A program made the position numbers and the translations under genes. A stretch of 64,000 nucleotides of DNA from Streptomyces sp. V2I9 (GTDB taxonomy: Bacteria; Actinomycetota; Actinomycetes; Streptomycetales; Streptomycetaceae): the NCBI RefSeq assembly GCF_030817475.1, contig NZ_JAUSZJ010000002.1:3548626-3612625 (forward strand). Reading direction: 5' to 3'. Within the stretch, counting starts at the first letter, position 1. Each line of letters begins with the position of its first letter. Shown one piece after another: positions 53,722 to 61,265 of the stretch. The notes under the pieces were generated by a model. The model saw only the letters and a program-made list of their open reading frames with translations, was not told the origin of the DNA and made no database searches.

Positions 53722-53982
53722 TCAGACGGCGGCCGGGGCGGCCTCGCCGACGAAACGGCGGATGTCCGCGAGGGTGCGGTAGGCGTCCGGCTCCAGCGGG
53801 ATGTCGTCCACCGGTATGCCGTACGTCTCCGATATCCAGGAGATGAGGCGGACCAGGCCGAGGCTGTTGACGACGGTGCTCTCGATGAGGTCGAAGTCGT
53901 CGGTCAGGTCCTCGGCGTCCTCGCCGGAGAGGAAGTCCTGGACGATGTAGTCGCGGATCGGGTCGGTACCGGGGGTGCTCAT
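53722..53982 (-). CDS. Acyl/peptidyl carrier protein
   Basis: The 86-residue protein contains the phosphopantetheine attachment site VVNSLGLVRLISWI with Ser40 (usually DSL; here NSL) and ETYGIPVDDIPLEPDAYRTL. It is a free-standing carrier, converted by the Sfp-type enzyme at the end of the same operon and loaded by the adenylation enzyme whose stop it overlaps by one base. Confidence 0.9.
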   Translation of the reverse strand: MSTPGTDPIRDYIVQDFLSGEDAEDLTDDFDLIESTVVNSLGLVRLISWISETYGIPVDDIPLEPDAYRTLADIRRFVGEAAPAAV

Positions 53983-55466
53983 CAGCGGTCTCCGTTCAGT
54001 CGGGTCTTCTTGATCGAATTACGGTCGGGCTTGCCGGTCGGGGTCTTCGGCAGCGGGGTGCCGGCGAGCGCGACCGAGCTGGGCACGGCGTGCCGCGGCA
54101 GGTGCTTCGCCGCGTACGCCCGCAGACCCAGCGAGCTGAGGGAGGTCCCGTCCCGGCGCACCACTTCGGCGTGCAGCCGGGTGCCGGCCTCGGGGCAGGG
54201 CAGGGCGACGACACAGGCCTCGACGACGTCCGGGTGGGCGCCGAGGACGGTCTCGACCTCCAGGGTGTTGGTGCGTACGCCGCGCACCTTGACCTGGAAG
54301 TCGGTACGTCCCTGGAGGAAGTGGCGTCCGTCGGCGTCGCGGTGGACGAGGTCGCCGGTGCGGTAGAACATGGCGCCGCCGCCGCGCGGGTCCGGCATGA
54401 ACGCGTGGGCGTTACGGGCCTGTTCGAGGTAGCCGCAGGTCTGGAAGGGAGTGTGGACCAGCAGTTCGCCGGTGCCCGGCCCCTGGAGGACTTCGGTGCC
54501 GTCGGGGCCCTCGATGAGCAGCACCGCCTCGGTGCCCTCGATCGGCGCGCCGATGGGCAGCGGGTGCACGAAGGAGTCCGGGTCGATGTCCTCGACGAAG
54601 CTGTCGTTGGTCTCCGTGCAGCCGAAGACGTTGTGGAAGCGGGCGGCCGGACAGGCGGCGAACGCGTCCCGCAGCCCCTGCTCGGAGACGGACTCCCCGG
54701 TGAACGCGACCGTACGGACCGCCGGGTAGCGGGCGTCGTCCGCGGCCAGGAGCCGGTGCAGCAGGGGCACCCCCTGGACCAGGGTCACCTCGTTGTCCCG
54801 GGTCAGCGCCCGCAGGTAGGCGGCGTCCCCGCTGGCTCCGGCGTCGGCCAGGACCACGGTGCCGCCGGCCTCCAGGACCGTCCAGACGTCGAGGAGGGCC
54901 AGGTCGAAGTTGAGCGGCGAGAAACTCAGCGCCCGCGTGGTCGCGTCGATCCCGAATTTCTCCGTGGCCCAGTCGCCGAAGCGGTCGAAGGCCGCGGTAC
55001 GGATGGGGACGAGCTTGGGGACGCCGGTGGACCCGGAGGTGGTGAGGGTCAGCAGCGACTCCGCGGGGTCGGGGGCGCTGAATCCCTCCGCGAGCGCGGG
55101 GTCGGTCTCCTCCCGCGTCAGGACCGCGCCGCCGCCGGGGGCCGCGACGGCGTTCAGCGGGCCGTGCGCCTGAGCGGTGAGGGTGGCCAGGGCGGCGGCG
55201 CCGAGGCTGGGTGACGGGACCAGGGTGTTGATCCCGAGGCGCCAGGCCGCCAGCAGCAGCGCGATGGTCTCCGGCGACTTGTGGGCCGGTACGCACAGGG
55301 CGCGGACGGAGGTGAAGGCGACGCCGTCGAGGTCCGCGGCGGCCCGGTGGGCCAGCCGCTCCAGGTCCGCGTAGGTGACGCGGGTGCCGGCGGCGACGAG
55401 CGCGGTGCTGTCGGGCTGTTCCTGCACGTGTCTGCTGAATGCCTGCAACAGGCGAGGCGAAGGCAA
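53982..55466 (-). CDS. AMP-dependent adenylation enzyme (stand-alone A domain)
   Basis: The 494-residue protein has core motifs LLTLTTSGSTGVPKLVPIRT (ATP loop), FNLDLALLDVWT-like FDLALLDVWTVLEAGGTVVL, FHNVFGCTETNDSFVEDIDP, MFYRTGDLVHRDADGRHFLQ, GRTDFQVKVRGVRTNTLEVE and LPKTPTGKPDRNSIKK with the catalytic lysine. It activates a carboxylate or amino acid for transfer to the adjacent carrier protein; the substrate is not predictable. I chose TTG at 55466 after CGAGGGGGACC, because an ATG at 55619 lies inside the promoter. Confidence 0.9.
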   Translation of the reverse strand: MPSPRLLQAFSRHVQEQPDSTALVAAGTRVTYADLERLAHRAAADLDGVAFTSVRALCVPAHKSPETIALLLAAWRLGINTLVPSPSLGAAALATLTAQAHGPLNAVAAPGGGAVLTREETDPALAEGFSAPDPAESLLTLTTSGSTGVPKLVPIRTAAFDRFGDWATEKFGIDATTRALSFSPLNFDLALLDVWTVLEAGGTVVLADAGASGDAAYLRALTRDNEVTLVQGVPLLHRLLAADDARYPAVRTVAFTGESVSEQGLRDAFAACPAARFHNVFGCTETNDSFVEDIDPDSFVHPLPIGAPIEGTEAVLLIEGPDGTEVLQGPGTGELLVHTPFQTCGYLEQARNAHAFMPDPRGGGAMFYRTGDLVHRDADGRHFLQGRTDFQVKVRGVRTNTLEVETVLGAHPDVVEACVVALPCPEAGTRLHAEVVRRDGTSLSSLGLRAYAAKHLPRHAVPSSVALAGTPLPKTPTGKPDRNSIKKTRLNGDR

Positions 55467-55539
55467 CGGTCCCCCTCGGTGGATGGGCGATCTGGCCGGT
55501 CCGACCGTTCTGGCTGGTTCGACCGGCCCCACGGGTGTG

Positions 55540-55590
55540 GCTGTGCTCGCTGGTGCGGCTGGTCCGGCTGGTGCGGCCGGTCCGGCTATG
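55540..55590. repeat. Tandem GGTGCGGCTGGTCCG-type repeats in the operon leader
   Basis: An 18-base unit close to GCTGGTGCGGCTGGTCCG is repeated twice or more in the untranslated leader of the adenylation gene. In the upstream in-frame reading it yields Gly-Pro-Ala-Ala repeats. Confidence 0.6.
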
Positions 55591-55596
55591 AGGAAG

Positions 55597-55625
55597 AATC
55601 TATCCCTCTTTATATGCATGGTCAA
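55597..55625 (-). promoter_or_regulatory. Promoter of the biosynthetic operon
   Basis: Reading the minus strand, TTGACC and TAGATT are 17 bases apart. The start point would fall about 120 bases before the TTG start of the adenylation gene. The -35 overlaps site D. Confidence 0.6.
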
Positions 55626-55628
55626 GCA
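55614..55628 (-). promoter_or_regulatory. Candidate MarR operator (site D)
   Basis: On the minus strand TGCTTGACCATGCAT matches the motif TGCTTGCCTGTGCAA at 11 of 15 positions. It overlaps the -35 of the biosynthetic operon promoter. Confidence 0.55.
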
Positions 55629-55753
55629 AATACTTTGGAGGTTCGTGTGACCTGGGTCACGGCTTGGCTCCGGTGCTGCCGAAGCCCGAACATGCAAAGA
55701 CGGCGGGAGGCCGGGGTTACCCCGGACGCCTCCCGCCGTCGGTCGCGGTCTCG

Positions 55754-56197
55754 TCAGGCAGCGCTGCGGAGCGCTTGCACCGCCCTGGCGAGCTGGTCGT
55801 CGGCGCTCGCGGTGTTGAGGGCCGAGCTGAGGACGTCGGCGTACGTGGCACGGGCTTCCTGGTAGCGCTTGCGGCCTTCTTCGGTGATGACGGCGAAGAC
55901 GCCGCGCTTGTCGTCGGCGCAGCTGTCCTTGTAGGCGTAGCCGGCGCTCTCCAGCCGTCCGACCAGGCGCGTCACCGAGCTCTGGCCCAGGCCGATGTGG
56001 TCCGCGAGCTCCTGCATCCGGCACTCGCCCTTCTCCGCCTGGGTGAGTGTCTCCAGGGCGCGGTACTCGGAGAGCCCGACGCCGTAGCGGCGCTGGAGGG
56101 TGTGGGCGAGCTGGCGCTCCACGAAGGTGTGCAGGCCGAGGACGGCCTCCCACATGACCTGATCGGAGGCGGCGCGTGGCTGTTGGTTGATCGTCAT
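55754..56197 (-). CDS. MarR-family transcriptional regulator
   Basis: The 147-residue protein has the MarR winged helix: QRRYGVGLSEYRALETLTQA, ECRMQELADHIGLGQSSVTR, LVGRLESAGYAYKDSCADDK and RGVFAVITEEGRKRYQEARA. The wing has an unusual Cys. It stands beside the biosynthetic operon, transcribed in the same direction and separated by a promoter. Related 15-base motifs surround it. I chose the ATG at 56197, with GAAGGGGAG 6-14 bases before it. Confidence 0.92.
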   Translation of the reverse strand: MTINQQPRAASDQVMWEAVLGLHTFVERQLAHTLQRRYGVGLSEYRALETLTQAEKGECRMQELADHIGLGQSSVTRLVGRLESAGYAYKDSCADDKRGVFAVITEEGRKRYQEARATYADVLSSALNTASADDQLARAVQALRSAA

Positions 56198-56234
56198 GGA
56201 ACAGCTCCCCTTCTCGACTGCGATGACACCAAGA

Positions 56235-56249
56235 TACATGCCTGTGCAA
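56235..56249. promoter_or_regulatory. Candidate MarR operator (site E) at the marR promoter
   Basis: TACATGCCTGTGCAA matches site C at 13 of 15 positions and lies 38-52 bases before the marR ATG. Confidence 0.65.
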
Positions 56250-56300
56250 TCATCTGGGGAGGGTCGGGGTACTTGAAGGGTCTCCCTGGCCGATATTTAT

Positions 56301-56316
56301 TTGTATAGGCAAGCAA
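56301..56316. promoter_or_regulatory. Candidate MarR operator (site F)
   Basis: On the minus strand TTGCTTGCCTATACAA shares TGCTTGCCT-T-CAA with site C (13 of 15). It sits just downstream of the transposase-like gene, about 110 bases upstream of marR. Confidence 0.6.
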
Positions 56317-56321
56317 AATGG

Positions 56322-57440
56322 TCAGGGGGTCATGCTCTCCAGGGTCGCGCTGGCGTAGGCCGCCGACACGAGCGTCATGTGCCGGTGCCAGCCGGGGAAG
56401 GAGCGCCCTTCGAAGTCGAGGAGGCCGAAGTCCTCGCCCATGCGGTCGACCGCGGTCCGCGCCCCCAGGGGGGAGCGGGCCAGCTCCAGCAGCTCGGCCG
56501 GATGCCGGTCGGTGATGTTGGTCAGCCAGATCTGTCCGGGCCGCCCGCTGCCCGCGTCCCACTCGGCCATCAGCCGGCCCTGCCCGAGGCTGTGCTCGCC
56601 GTCCGGGCGCAGTCCGCGCACGGTCGTCTCGTGCGAGAGGATCTGCCGGCCGGGCCCCGCCGGGTGCCGGACGCCCCGGCGCAGCAGCAGGCCGCGCGCC
56701 GACTCCTTCTTGCCCGGCGGCACTTCGGGACCGCCGAGGGCGGTCTGGCCCGGCAGGGCGAGGACGAAGGAGTGCCCGCCTCCCTGGAGCCGCTGCGCCA
56801 GTGGATCGACGTCGCACAGGGAGGTCAGATCGGCGACCACGGGTGCCGTGCGCCCGCCGGACCGCGCCGCCATCTCCCGTACCAGGGACAGGGCGTGGTC
56901 CCACAGGGGCCGGGTCCGGGTCGTCGCGGGGATCTTCGCCCGGTCGCGCACGGCCTCGTCGCGGGTGAAGCGGGGCGGCAGGAACAGCTGCCAGTCGACC
57001 GGGACCTGAGCCCGGCCGACGTCCAGGAACAGGCCGATGCCCAGCTGGCAGTTGACGGTGCGCCCGGATTCCGGAAGGAAGCGCTGGTGCACCCCGGCCG
57101 AGCGGTCGCCCCGTTTGGGCAGGACGGCCGGCGCCAGGGTCCAGGCGCGTACCGGCAGTGAACGGGCGGCCCAGCGGGCCAACTCCCCGCGTGCCGGGGC
57201 CCATTCCCACGGGCTGGCGTTGACGAACTGGTGCAGGGATGTCGAGGCCGCCTCCGAGCCGGTCACGACGGCTGCCATGCGGCGCACGGTCTTCTTCCCG
57301 TGGGTGCGCAGCAGTCCCTGCAGGTACACGTGGCCCCAACGCTGCTGGTCGGAGCGGTGCAAATGGCCGAACAGGAGCCGGGACAGGTCGGTCGGCGGCC
57401 GACTCGCCGTCATGTCGGGCGTTTCGTGCATCGTCGTCAC
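56322..57440 (-). CDS. IS701-like transposase-related protein
   Basis: The 372-residue protein has RWGHVYLQGLLRTHGKKTVR and QFVNASPWEWAPAR at the start, VADLTSLCDVDPLAQRLQGG around the presumed first Asp, and LLDFEGRSFPGWHRHMTLVS around the Glu of an IS701/IS4-type DDE transposase. No terminal inverted repeats or target duplications are visible around it. The gene stands between operators of the MarR and ArpA types, so it could be domesticated; relatives are known near regulatory genes in Streptomyces. The function is unproven. Confidence 0.72.
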   Translation of the reverse strand: MTTMHETPDMTASRPPTDLSRLLFGHLHRSDQQRWGHVYLQGLLRTHGKKTVRRMAAVVTGSEAASTSLHQFVNASPWEWAPARGELARWAARSLPVRAWTLAPAVLPKRGDRSAGVHQRFLPESGRTVNCQLGIGLFLDVGRAQVPVDWQLFLPPRFTRDEAVRDRAKIPATTRTRPLWDHALSLVREMAARSGGRTAPVVADLTSLCDVDPLAQRLQGGGHSFVLALPGQTALGGPEVPPGKKESARGLLLRRGVRHPAGPGRQILSHETTVRGLRPDGEHSLGQGRLMAEWDAGSGRPGQIWLTNITDRHPAELLELARSPLGARTAVDRMGEDFGLLDFEGRSFPGWHRHMTLVSAAYASATLESMTP

Positions 57441-57481
57441 TGCGGGTCCCTCCCAGGTGAGCGTCGCTCAGCAGACTAACA

Positions 57482-57503
57482 AACATAGAGAATGTTCGTT
57501 ATA
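57482..57503. promoter_or_regulatory. ARE-like site 3 between transposase-like gene and second TetR
   Basis: AACATAGAGAATGTT contains an inverted AACAT/ATGTT pair, followed by CGTTATA. About 14 of 22 positions agree with ARE-like site 1. The region is AT-rich within GC-rich surroundings. Confidence 0.5.
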
Positions 57504-57551
57504 TTTCTACGGGAGAGAACGACTACTTGCCGAGGTCCGAGGAGAAGGCGC

Positions 57552-58184
57552 ATGCAGGAACGGGCGGCCAGGACGCGCCGGACCGTATTGGAGGCGGCGG
57601 CCGACGAGTTCGCCGAGCGCGGCTACCAGGGCGCTTCCCTCCAGGGGGTGGCCTGGCGGGCCGCGACCTCCATCGGTGCTCTGACGTTCCACTTCAGGAA
57701 CAAGACCGCTCTGGCCGAGGAGGTGCGCACGGCCGGGTCGGCCCGGTTCGCGCGCTGCCTGGACGAACTCGCGCTCTCCGCCGATCCGTTGACTGAGCTG
57801 CGTACGCTGATCGGCACGCTGGTCCGGCTCGCGCACGAGGACCCCTTCGTCCGCGCCGCGCGCCGGCTGGAGGCCGACGCGCCCGAGGACGCACCGCTGT
57901 TGGCCGAGATCTGGCTTCCCGTCCTGCGCACCCTGATCGACCGGGCCGACAGTGCCCGGCGGCTGCGCCCCGGTGTGGCCCCCGAGGACGCGGTGGCGAT
58001 GCTGTCGCACCTCGCGGAGGGGGCGATGGCCGCGAACTGCACGGCCCGCGACACGGCGTGGGGCTCGGTGGGGGACTCGGTCTGGGACGTCGTCCTGCAC
58101 GGCCTCGCCGCGGACGGGCCGAACCAGGGGGCCTCGGGAACCGCTTCACCGGGCCTCGCCGAGGCCCGCCCCGGTCCGTCCTGA
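57552..58184 (+). CDS. ArpA-like TetR regulator (second receptor homologue)
   Basis: The 210-residue protein has the TetR HTH RTVLEAAADEFAERGYQGAS, LQGVAWRAATSIGALTFHFR, NKTALAEEV. In the ligand domain DPFVRAARRLEADAPEDAPL mirrors the DPxxRAGxRL element of butyrolactone receptors. It is probably a receptor or pseudo-receptor of the same signalling locus. ATG at 57552 follows GAGGAGAAGG; in-frame upstream ATG and TTG codons lie in the ARE-like region. Confidence 0.85.
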   Translation: MQERAARTRRTVLEAAADEFAERGYQGASLQGVAWRAATSIGALTFHFRNKTALAEEVRTAGSARFARCLDELALSADPLTELRTLIGTLVRLAHEDPFVRAARRLEADAPEDAPLLAEIWLPVLRTLIDRADSARRLRPGVAPEDAVAMLSHLAEGAMAANCTARDTAWGSVGDSVWDVVLHGLAADGPNQGASGTASPGLAEARPGPS

Positions 58185-58519
58185 CGCGACGCGCTCGGGG
58201 CGTGGGCCCGGGTACCCGGCGCGGCCTGACCGGCGGCCGGGGCCGGGCGGCCCGCACGGCGAGGCGCGGCCCCGGACCGGGGCGGACGACGCGTGGCCGG
58301 CCTCGCACGTGATCGGGCCGGACCGGGGAAGGACGGCGTTCGTCCCCGGTCCGGCCCGGAACGGCGGCCGGTCCGGGGCGAAACGGCGGCCCGTCCGGCC
58401 CGGAGCGCAAGGCGGCCTGTTCCGGTCCGGCCCGAACAGGCGGCCGGTCCGGGGCGCGTATGAGGGTGACCGGTCCGGGACCGGGGCGTGGACCGGGGCG
58501 TACGGGACGGTGGGCGGCC
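58185..58519. other. 335-base convergent intergenic region with repeats and a hairpin
   Basis: It contains repeated CGGCCGGTCCGGGGCG-type units. A hairpin GCCTGTTC...GAACAGGC (58415-58441) could terminate both converging genes. No gene is supported. Confidence 0.55.
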
Positions 58520-59767
58520 TCAGAACGCGTCCCGCGCCGTCCGCTCCACCGCGTCCGCCACCGCGTCCAGGACCCGTGCCGAGGCGTCCGCCGTCAGCCG
58601 GCCGCGCACCCACGCGGCCCCGGTCCTGGTCCGGGGCCACGCCTGGTGGGCGACGCCGCCGGGGCCCTGGTGGCCGAAGGCCCCGGCGCGGACGGCCGGG
58701 TGGAGGCCCTCGTCGAGGAGCTGGAGGCCCCCCTCGCCGTACGCGCTGACCCCGCCGAGCAGCGGGTCCAGCCCCTCGACCCAGAAGCTCCGCGCCTGGT
58801 CGAGCGTGCGCCGCGACAGCAGCAGGGGCTCCTCGCCGGGGGCGCGTACGGCGTCGGCGGCCAGCACCCCCTGGAGCCGGGCGAGCCCTCGGGCCGACGC
58901 GTACACCCCGAGCGAGGGGACGATCGCGTACCGCCGCCGCGTCTCGCTCCACACCCCGGCGTCCGGCGGGAACGGGGACGGGTTGTTCCACACCCGGCCG
59001 AACAGGTCCGCCGCGCCGTCGTCCGGGCCGCCGTCCGGCGCGGGGAAGCGGGCGCGGAAGTCCGGGTCGTACGAGACGCGGGCGGCGTGCGGCAGTTGGT
59101 CCGGGACGAGGCCGAAGTGGACGTCGAGGCCCAGCGGACCCGCGATCTCCTCCAGGAAGAACAGGTCGAGATCGCGGCCGTCGACCCGGCGGACCACCTC
59201 GGCGACGATCCACCCGGCGGTCCACGGTCCGTGCAGCACCCCGCCGGCCCGCGGGTCCTCCTCCAGGCTGTGCAGTTCGAGCAGCGCGGCCATCATGCGC
59301 GGGTTCTCGACGTCCCGCTGGTCGAGGCCCGCCGCCATGCCCGGCAGCCGGGCGGTGAACGTCAGCACGTCCCGCAGCGTCACCTTGCCCTTGCCGCGTA
59401 CCGCGAACTCCGGCCAGTACTCCGCGACCGGCCGGTCCAGGGCGAGCGCGCCCATGTCGGCGAGGAGCAGGACCGCCGTGGCCAGGACGGAGTGGGAGGC
59501 CGTCAGCAGCGGGGCGAGGGTGTCGCCGGTCCACGGAGCGCCGGTGACCGGGTCGGCGGTCCCGTGCCACAGATCGACGATCAGGTCACCGTCCCGGACG
59601 ACGGCCAGCGCGGCCCCGTGGGAACCGGGCGGACCCGACTCCCGGCAGGCCCGTTCGAAGGAGTGGCGCACCGAGGCGAATCCGGGCGCGGTGGTTCCGT
59701 GGACGCCGGTCGTCGCCGCCCGTGGCCGTGGCCTCGGCAGAACCTGCCGTACCAGAGAGGTCGTCAT
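58520..59767 (-). CDS. Serine hydrolase (class C beta-lactamase-like) with altered active site
   Basis: The 415-residue protein follows the EstB/class C family along its length (RDGDLIVDLWHGTADPVTGA, LALDRPVAEYWPEFAVRGKG, GPWTAGWIVAEVVRRVDGR, FGHQGPGG). However, the SxxK motif, normally FSVSKG, reads TASHS at residues 89-93, so both nucleophile Ser and general-base Lys are missing. The YHA/YAN Tyr region is also lost. It is full-length, so probably kept for a non-hydrolytic role. Its start shares GGAGTTCC upstream with the downstream-divergent AKR gene. Confidence 0.82.
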   Translation of the reverse strand: MTTSLVRQVLPRPRPRAATTGVHGTTAPGFASVRHSFERACRESGPPGSHGAALAVVRDGDLIVDLWHGTADPVTGAPWTGDTLAPLLTASHSVLATAVLLLADMGALALDRPVAEYWPEFAVRGKGKVTLRDVLTFTARLPGMAAGLDQRDVENPRMMAALLELHSLEEDPRAGGVLHGPWTAGWIVAEVVRRVDGRDLDLFFLEEIAGPLGLDVHFGLVPDQLPHAARVSYDPDFRARFPAPDGGPDDGAADLFGRVWNNPSPFPPDAGVWSETRRRYAIVPSLGVYASARGLARLQGVLAADAVRAPGEEPLLLSRRTLDQARSFWVEGLDPLLGGVSAYGEGGLQLLDEGLHPAVRAGAFGHQGPGGVAHQAWPRTRTGAAWVRGRLTADASARVLDAVADAVERTARDAF

Positions 59768-59830
59768 GTCAGGAACTCCATAAGAGGTGGAGAGTCGGGA
59801 ACTGCGGTGCGGGGGCGGTCCGGGCTCGGT

Positions 59831-60784
59831 TCACGCCTCGGGCGCGCCCGCCGGGTAGGGCAGGAACTCCAGGTCGGTCAGGTCCTGGTCGGTCAGGCGG
59901 ACGCGGTCGCCGCCGAGGTTCTCCGCGAGGTGGTAGGACGCCCGCGTGCCGGGCAGCGGCACCACGTGGTCGCCCAGGCGCAGCAGCCACGCCAGGGCGA
60001 CCTGCGCGGGGGTCGCCCCGTGCCGGGCGGCCACCTGGGCGACCGCCTGCGTGAGCGCGGCGTTGTGGCGGATGGCGCGGGGGGCGAAACGGGGCTGGGT
60101 GCGCCGCCAGTCGTCCGGGGGCAGGTCGTCGTGGCGGGTCAGCGCACCGGCCAGCAGCCCGCGCCCGAGCGGGGCGCCGGCCAGCAGGGCGATCCGGCGC
60201 TCCACCGCGTACGGCACGACGTCGTCGAGGCCGCAGCGGGTGAACAGCGACACCTCGGCCGCCATCGCCGCGGCCTCGTGCACGGCCTCGGCGTCGCGCG
60301 CCTCCTGCACGGTGACCACGGGCAGCCCCAGCATCCGGATCTTGCCCGCCCAGACCTGCTCGGCCAGCGCGCCCCAGCTCTCCTCCAGCGGCACGCCGGG
60401 ATCGACGCGGCGCAGCAGATAGAGGTCGATGTGGTCCACGTGCAGCCGGCGCAGGCTCTCGTCGACCGCGTCCCGCAGCGCCTGCGGGCCGCCCGCGGGC
60501 CGCAGCCCGCCGTCCGGGTCGCCGAGCAGGCCGCCGCCGGTACAGAGCACCACCTCGTCCCGCCGCCCCCGGATGGCCTCGCCGATCAGCCGCTCGTTGT
60601 CCCCGGCCGCGTACGCGCCGGCCGTCTCGACGAGGTTGACCCCGAGGTCCACCGCCTCCTGGACCAGCGATACGGCCTTGGTCCGGTCGCGCTGGCCGGG
60701 GGCGTAGCGGTACGAGAGCCCCATGGCGCCCAGTCCGAGCCGTCCGACGACCGGCCCGTCCCTGCCCAGTGTTGTGGTCCGCAT
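59831..60784 (-). CDS. Aldo/keto reductase homologue with altered catalytic tetrad
   Basis: The 317-residue protein has the AKR order MRTTTLGRDGPVVGRLGLGA, NLVETAGAYAAGDNERLIGE, HIDLYLLRRVDPGVPLEESW and PQRVALAW-like PAQVALAWLLRLGDHVVPLP. The catalytic tetrad Asp-Tyr-Lys-His is changed: Asp to Glu53, Tyr58 kept, Lys to Gly83 (CTGGG), His to Arg125 (LLRRVDP). It is full-length but normal reductase activity is unlikely. It is in an operon with the serine-hydrolase-like gene. Confidence 0.85.
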   Translation of the reverse strand: MRTTTLGRDGPVVGRLGLGAMGLSYRYAPGQRDRTKAVSLVQEAVDLGVNLVETAGAYAAGDNERLIGEAIRGRRDEVVLCTGGGLLGDPDGGLRPAGGPQALRDAVDESLRRLHVDHIDLYLLRRVDPGVPLEESWGALAEQVWAGKIRMLGLPVVTVQEARDAEAVHEAAAMAAEVSLFTRCGLDDVVPYAVERRIALLAGAPLGRGLLAGALTRHDDLPPDDWRRTQPRFAPRAIRHNAALTQAVAQVAARHGATPAQVALAWLLRLGDHVVPLPGTRASYHLAENLGGDRVRLTDQDLTDLEFLPYPAGAPEA

Positions 60785-60987
60785 TCCGCGGAACTCCCTT
60801 CTCCACAGAGGAAAGCGACCACTTCATAGCAACAGCCCGGAGGCCTCGGGGGACAGCGACCCGTCGCTACTTGCCGACCTCCGACGACTTCGGGAAGTCC
60901 GGGCGGGCCTGTTGGGGACGGCCCCCCGAGGCGGGCGCACCCGGCACCCGGACGGGCGGGGCGGACGGCGGGCCAGGACGGCGAGGC

Positions 60988-61013
60988 GGGCCGGGACTGC
61001 GGGCCGGGACTGC
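60988..61013. repeat. 13-base tandem repeat GGGCCGGGACTGC x2
   Basis: Two exact copies in the AKR/hydrolase intergenic region. Confidence 0.85.
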
Positions 61014-61036
61014 GGCGCGGGCCGGACCAGCGGGGC

Positions 61037-61072
61037 GGGCCGGGGCGGCGAGGCGGGCCGGGGCGGCGAGGC
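61037..61072. repeat. 18-base tandem repeat x2
   Basis: GGGCCGGGGCGGCGAGGC occurs twice in direct tandem. Confidence 0.9.
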
Positions 61073-61080
61073 GGGCGCGG

Positions 61081-61153
61081 ACGGCGGGCCCGCGCGGCAC
61101 ACGGGCGCGTACGGCGGGCCCGCGCGGCACACGGGCGCGGACGGCGGTGCGGG
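61081..61153. repeat. 30-base tandem repeat x2 plus partial third copy
   Basis: Two copies (61081-61110, 61111-61140) starting ACGGCGGGCCCGCGCGG are identical in 29 of 30 bases; a partial third begins at 61141. Confidence 0.9.
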
Positions 61154-61265
61154 CGGGCTGTCGGGGCCCGGTACGGCCGTGCGGCAGGCCCCCGGACGGC
61201 CGCCGGGCCGGTCCCCGCCGCGAGGGCGGAGCCGGCCACGGACGGGGGCGCGGAGGGCGGCGGTC

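Larger units (their letters stand above)
60785..61265. other. 480-base intergenic region with tandem repeats
   Basis: No gene is supported. It holds 13-, 18- and 30-base GC-rich tandem repeats (described separately) and the probable promoter of the AKR operon near 60790-60850. Confidence 0.55.

Noticed and set aside
55467..56249. Long N-terminal extension of the adenylation enzyme through the marR gene region
   Set aside because: The extension runs antisense-like through MarR coding DNA and the promoter and shows no family similarity; the TTG at 55466 has a good ribosome site.
56281..57500. A complete insertion sequence around the transposase-like gene
   Set aside because: No matching inverted ends or target duplication are visible in the flanks.
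61081..61153. 30-base tandem repeats resembling a CRISPR array
   Set aside because: The copies are directly adjacent, with no unique spacers, and no cas genes lie nearby.
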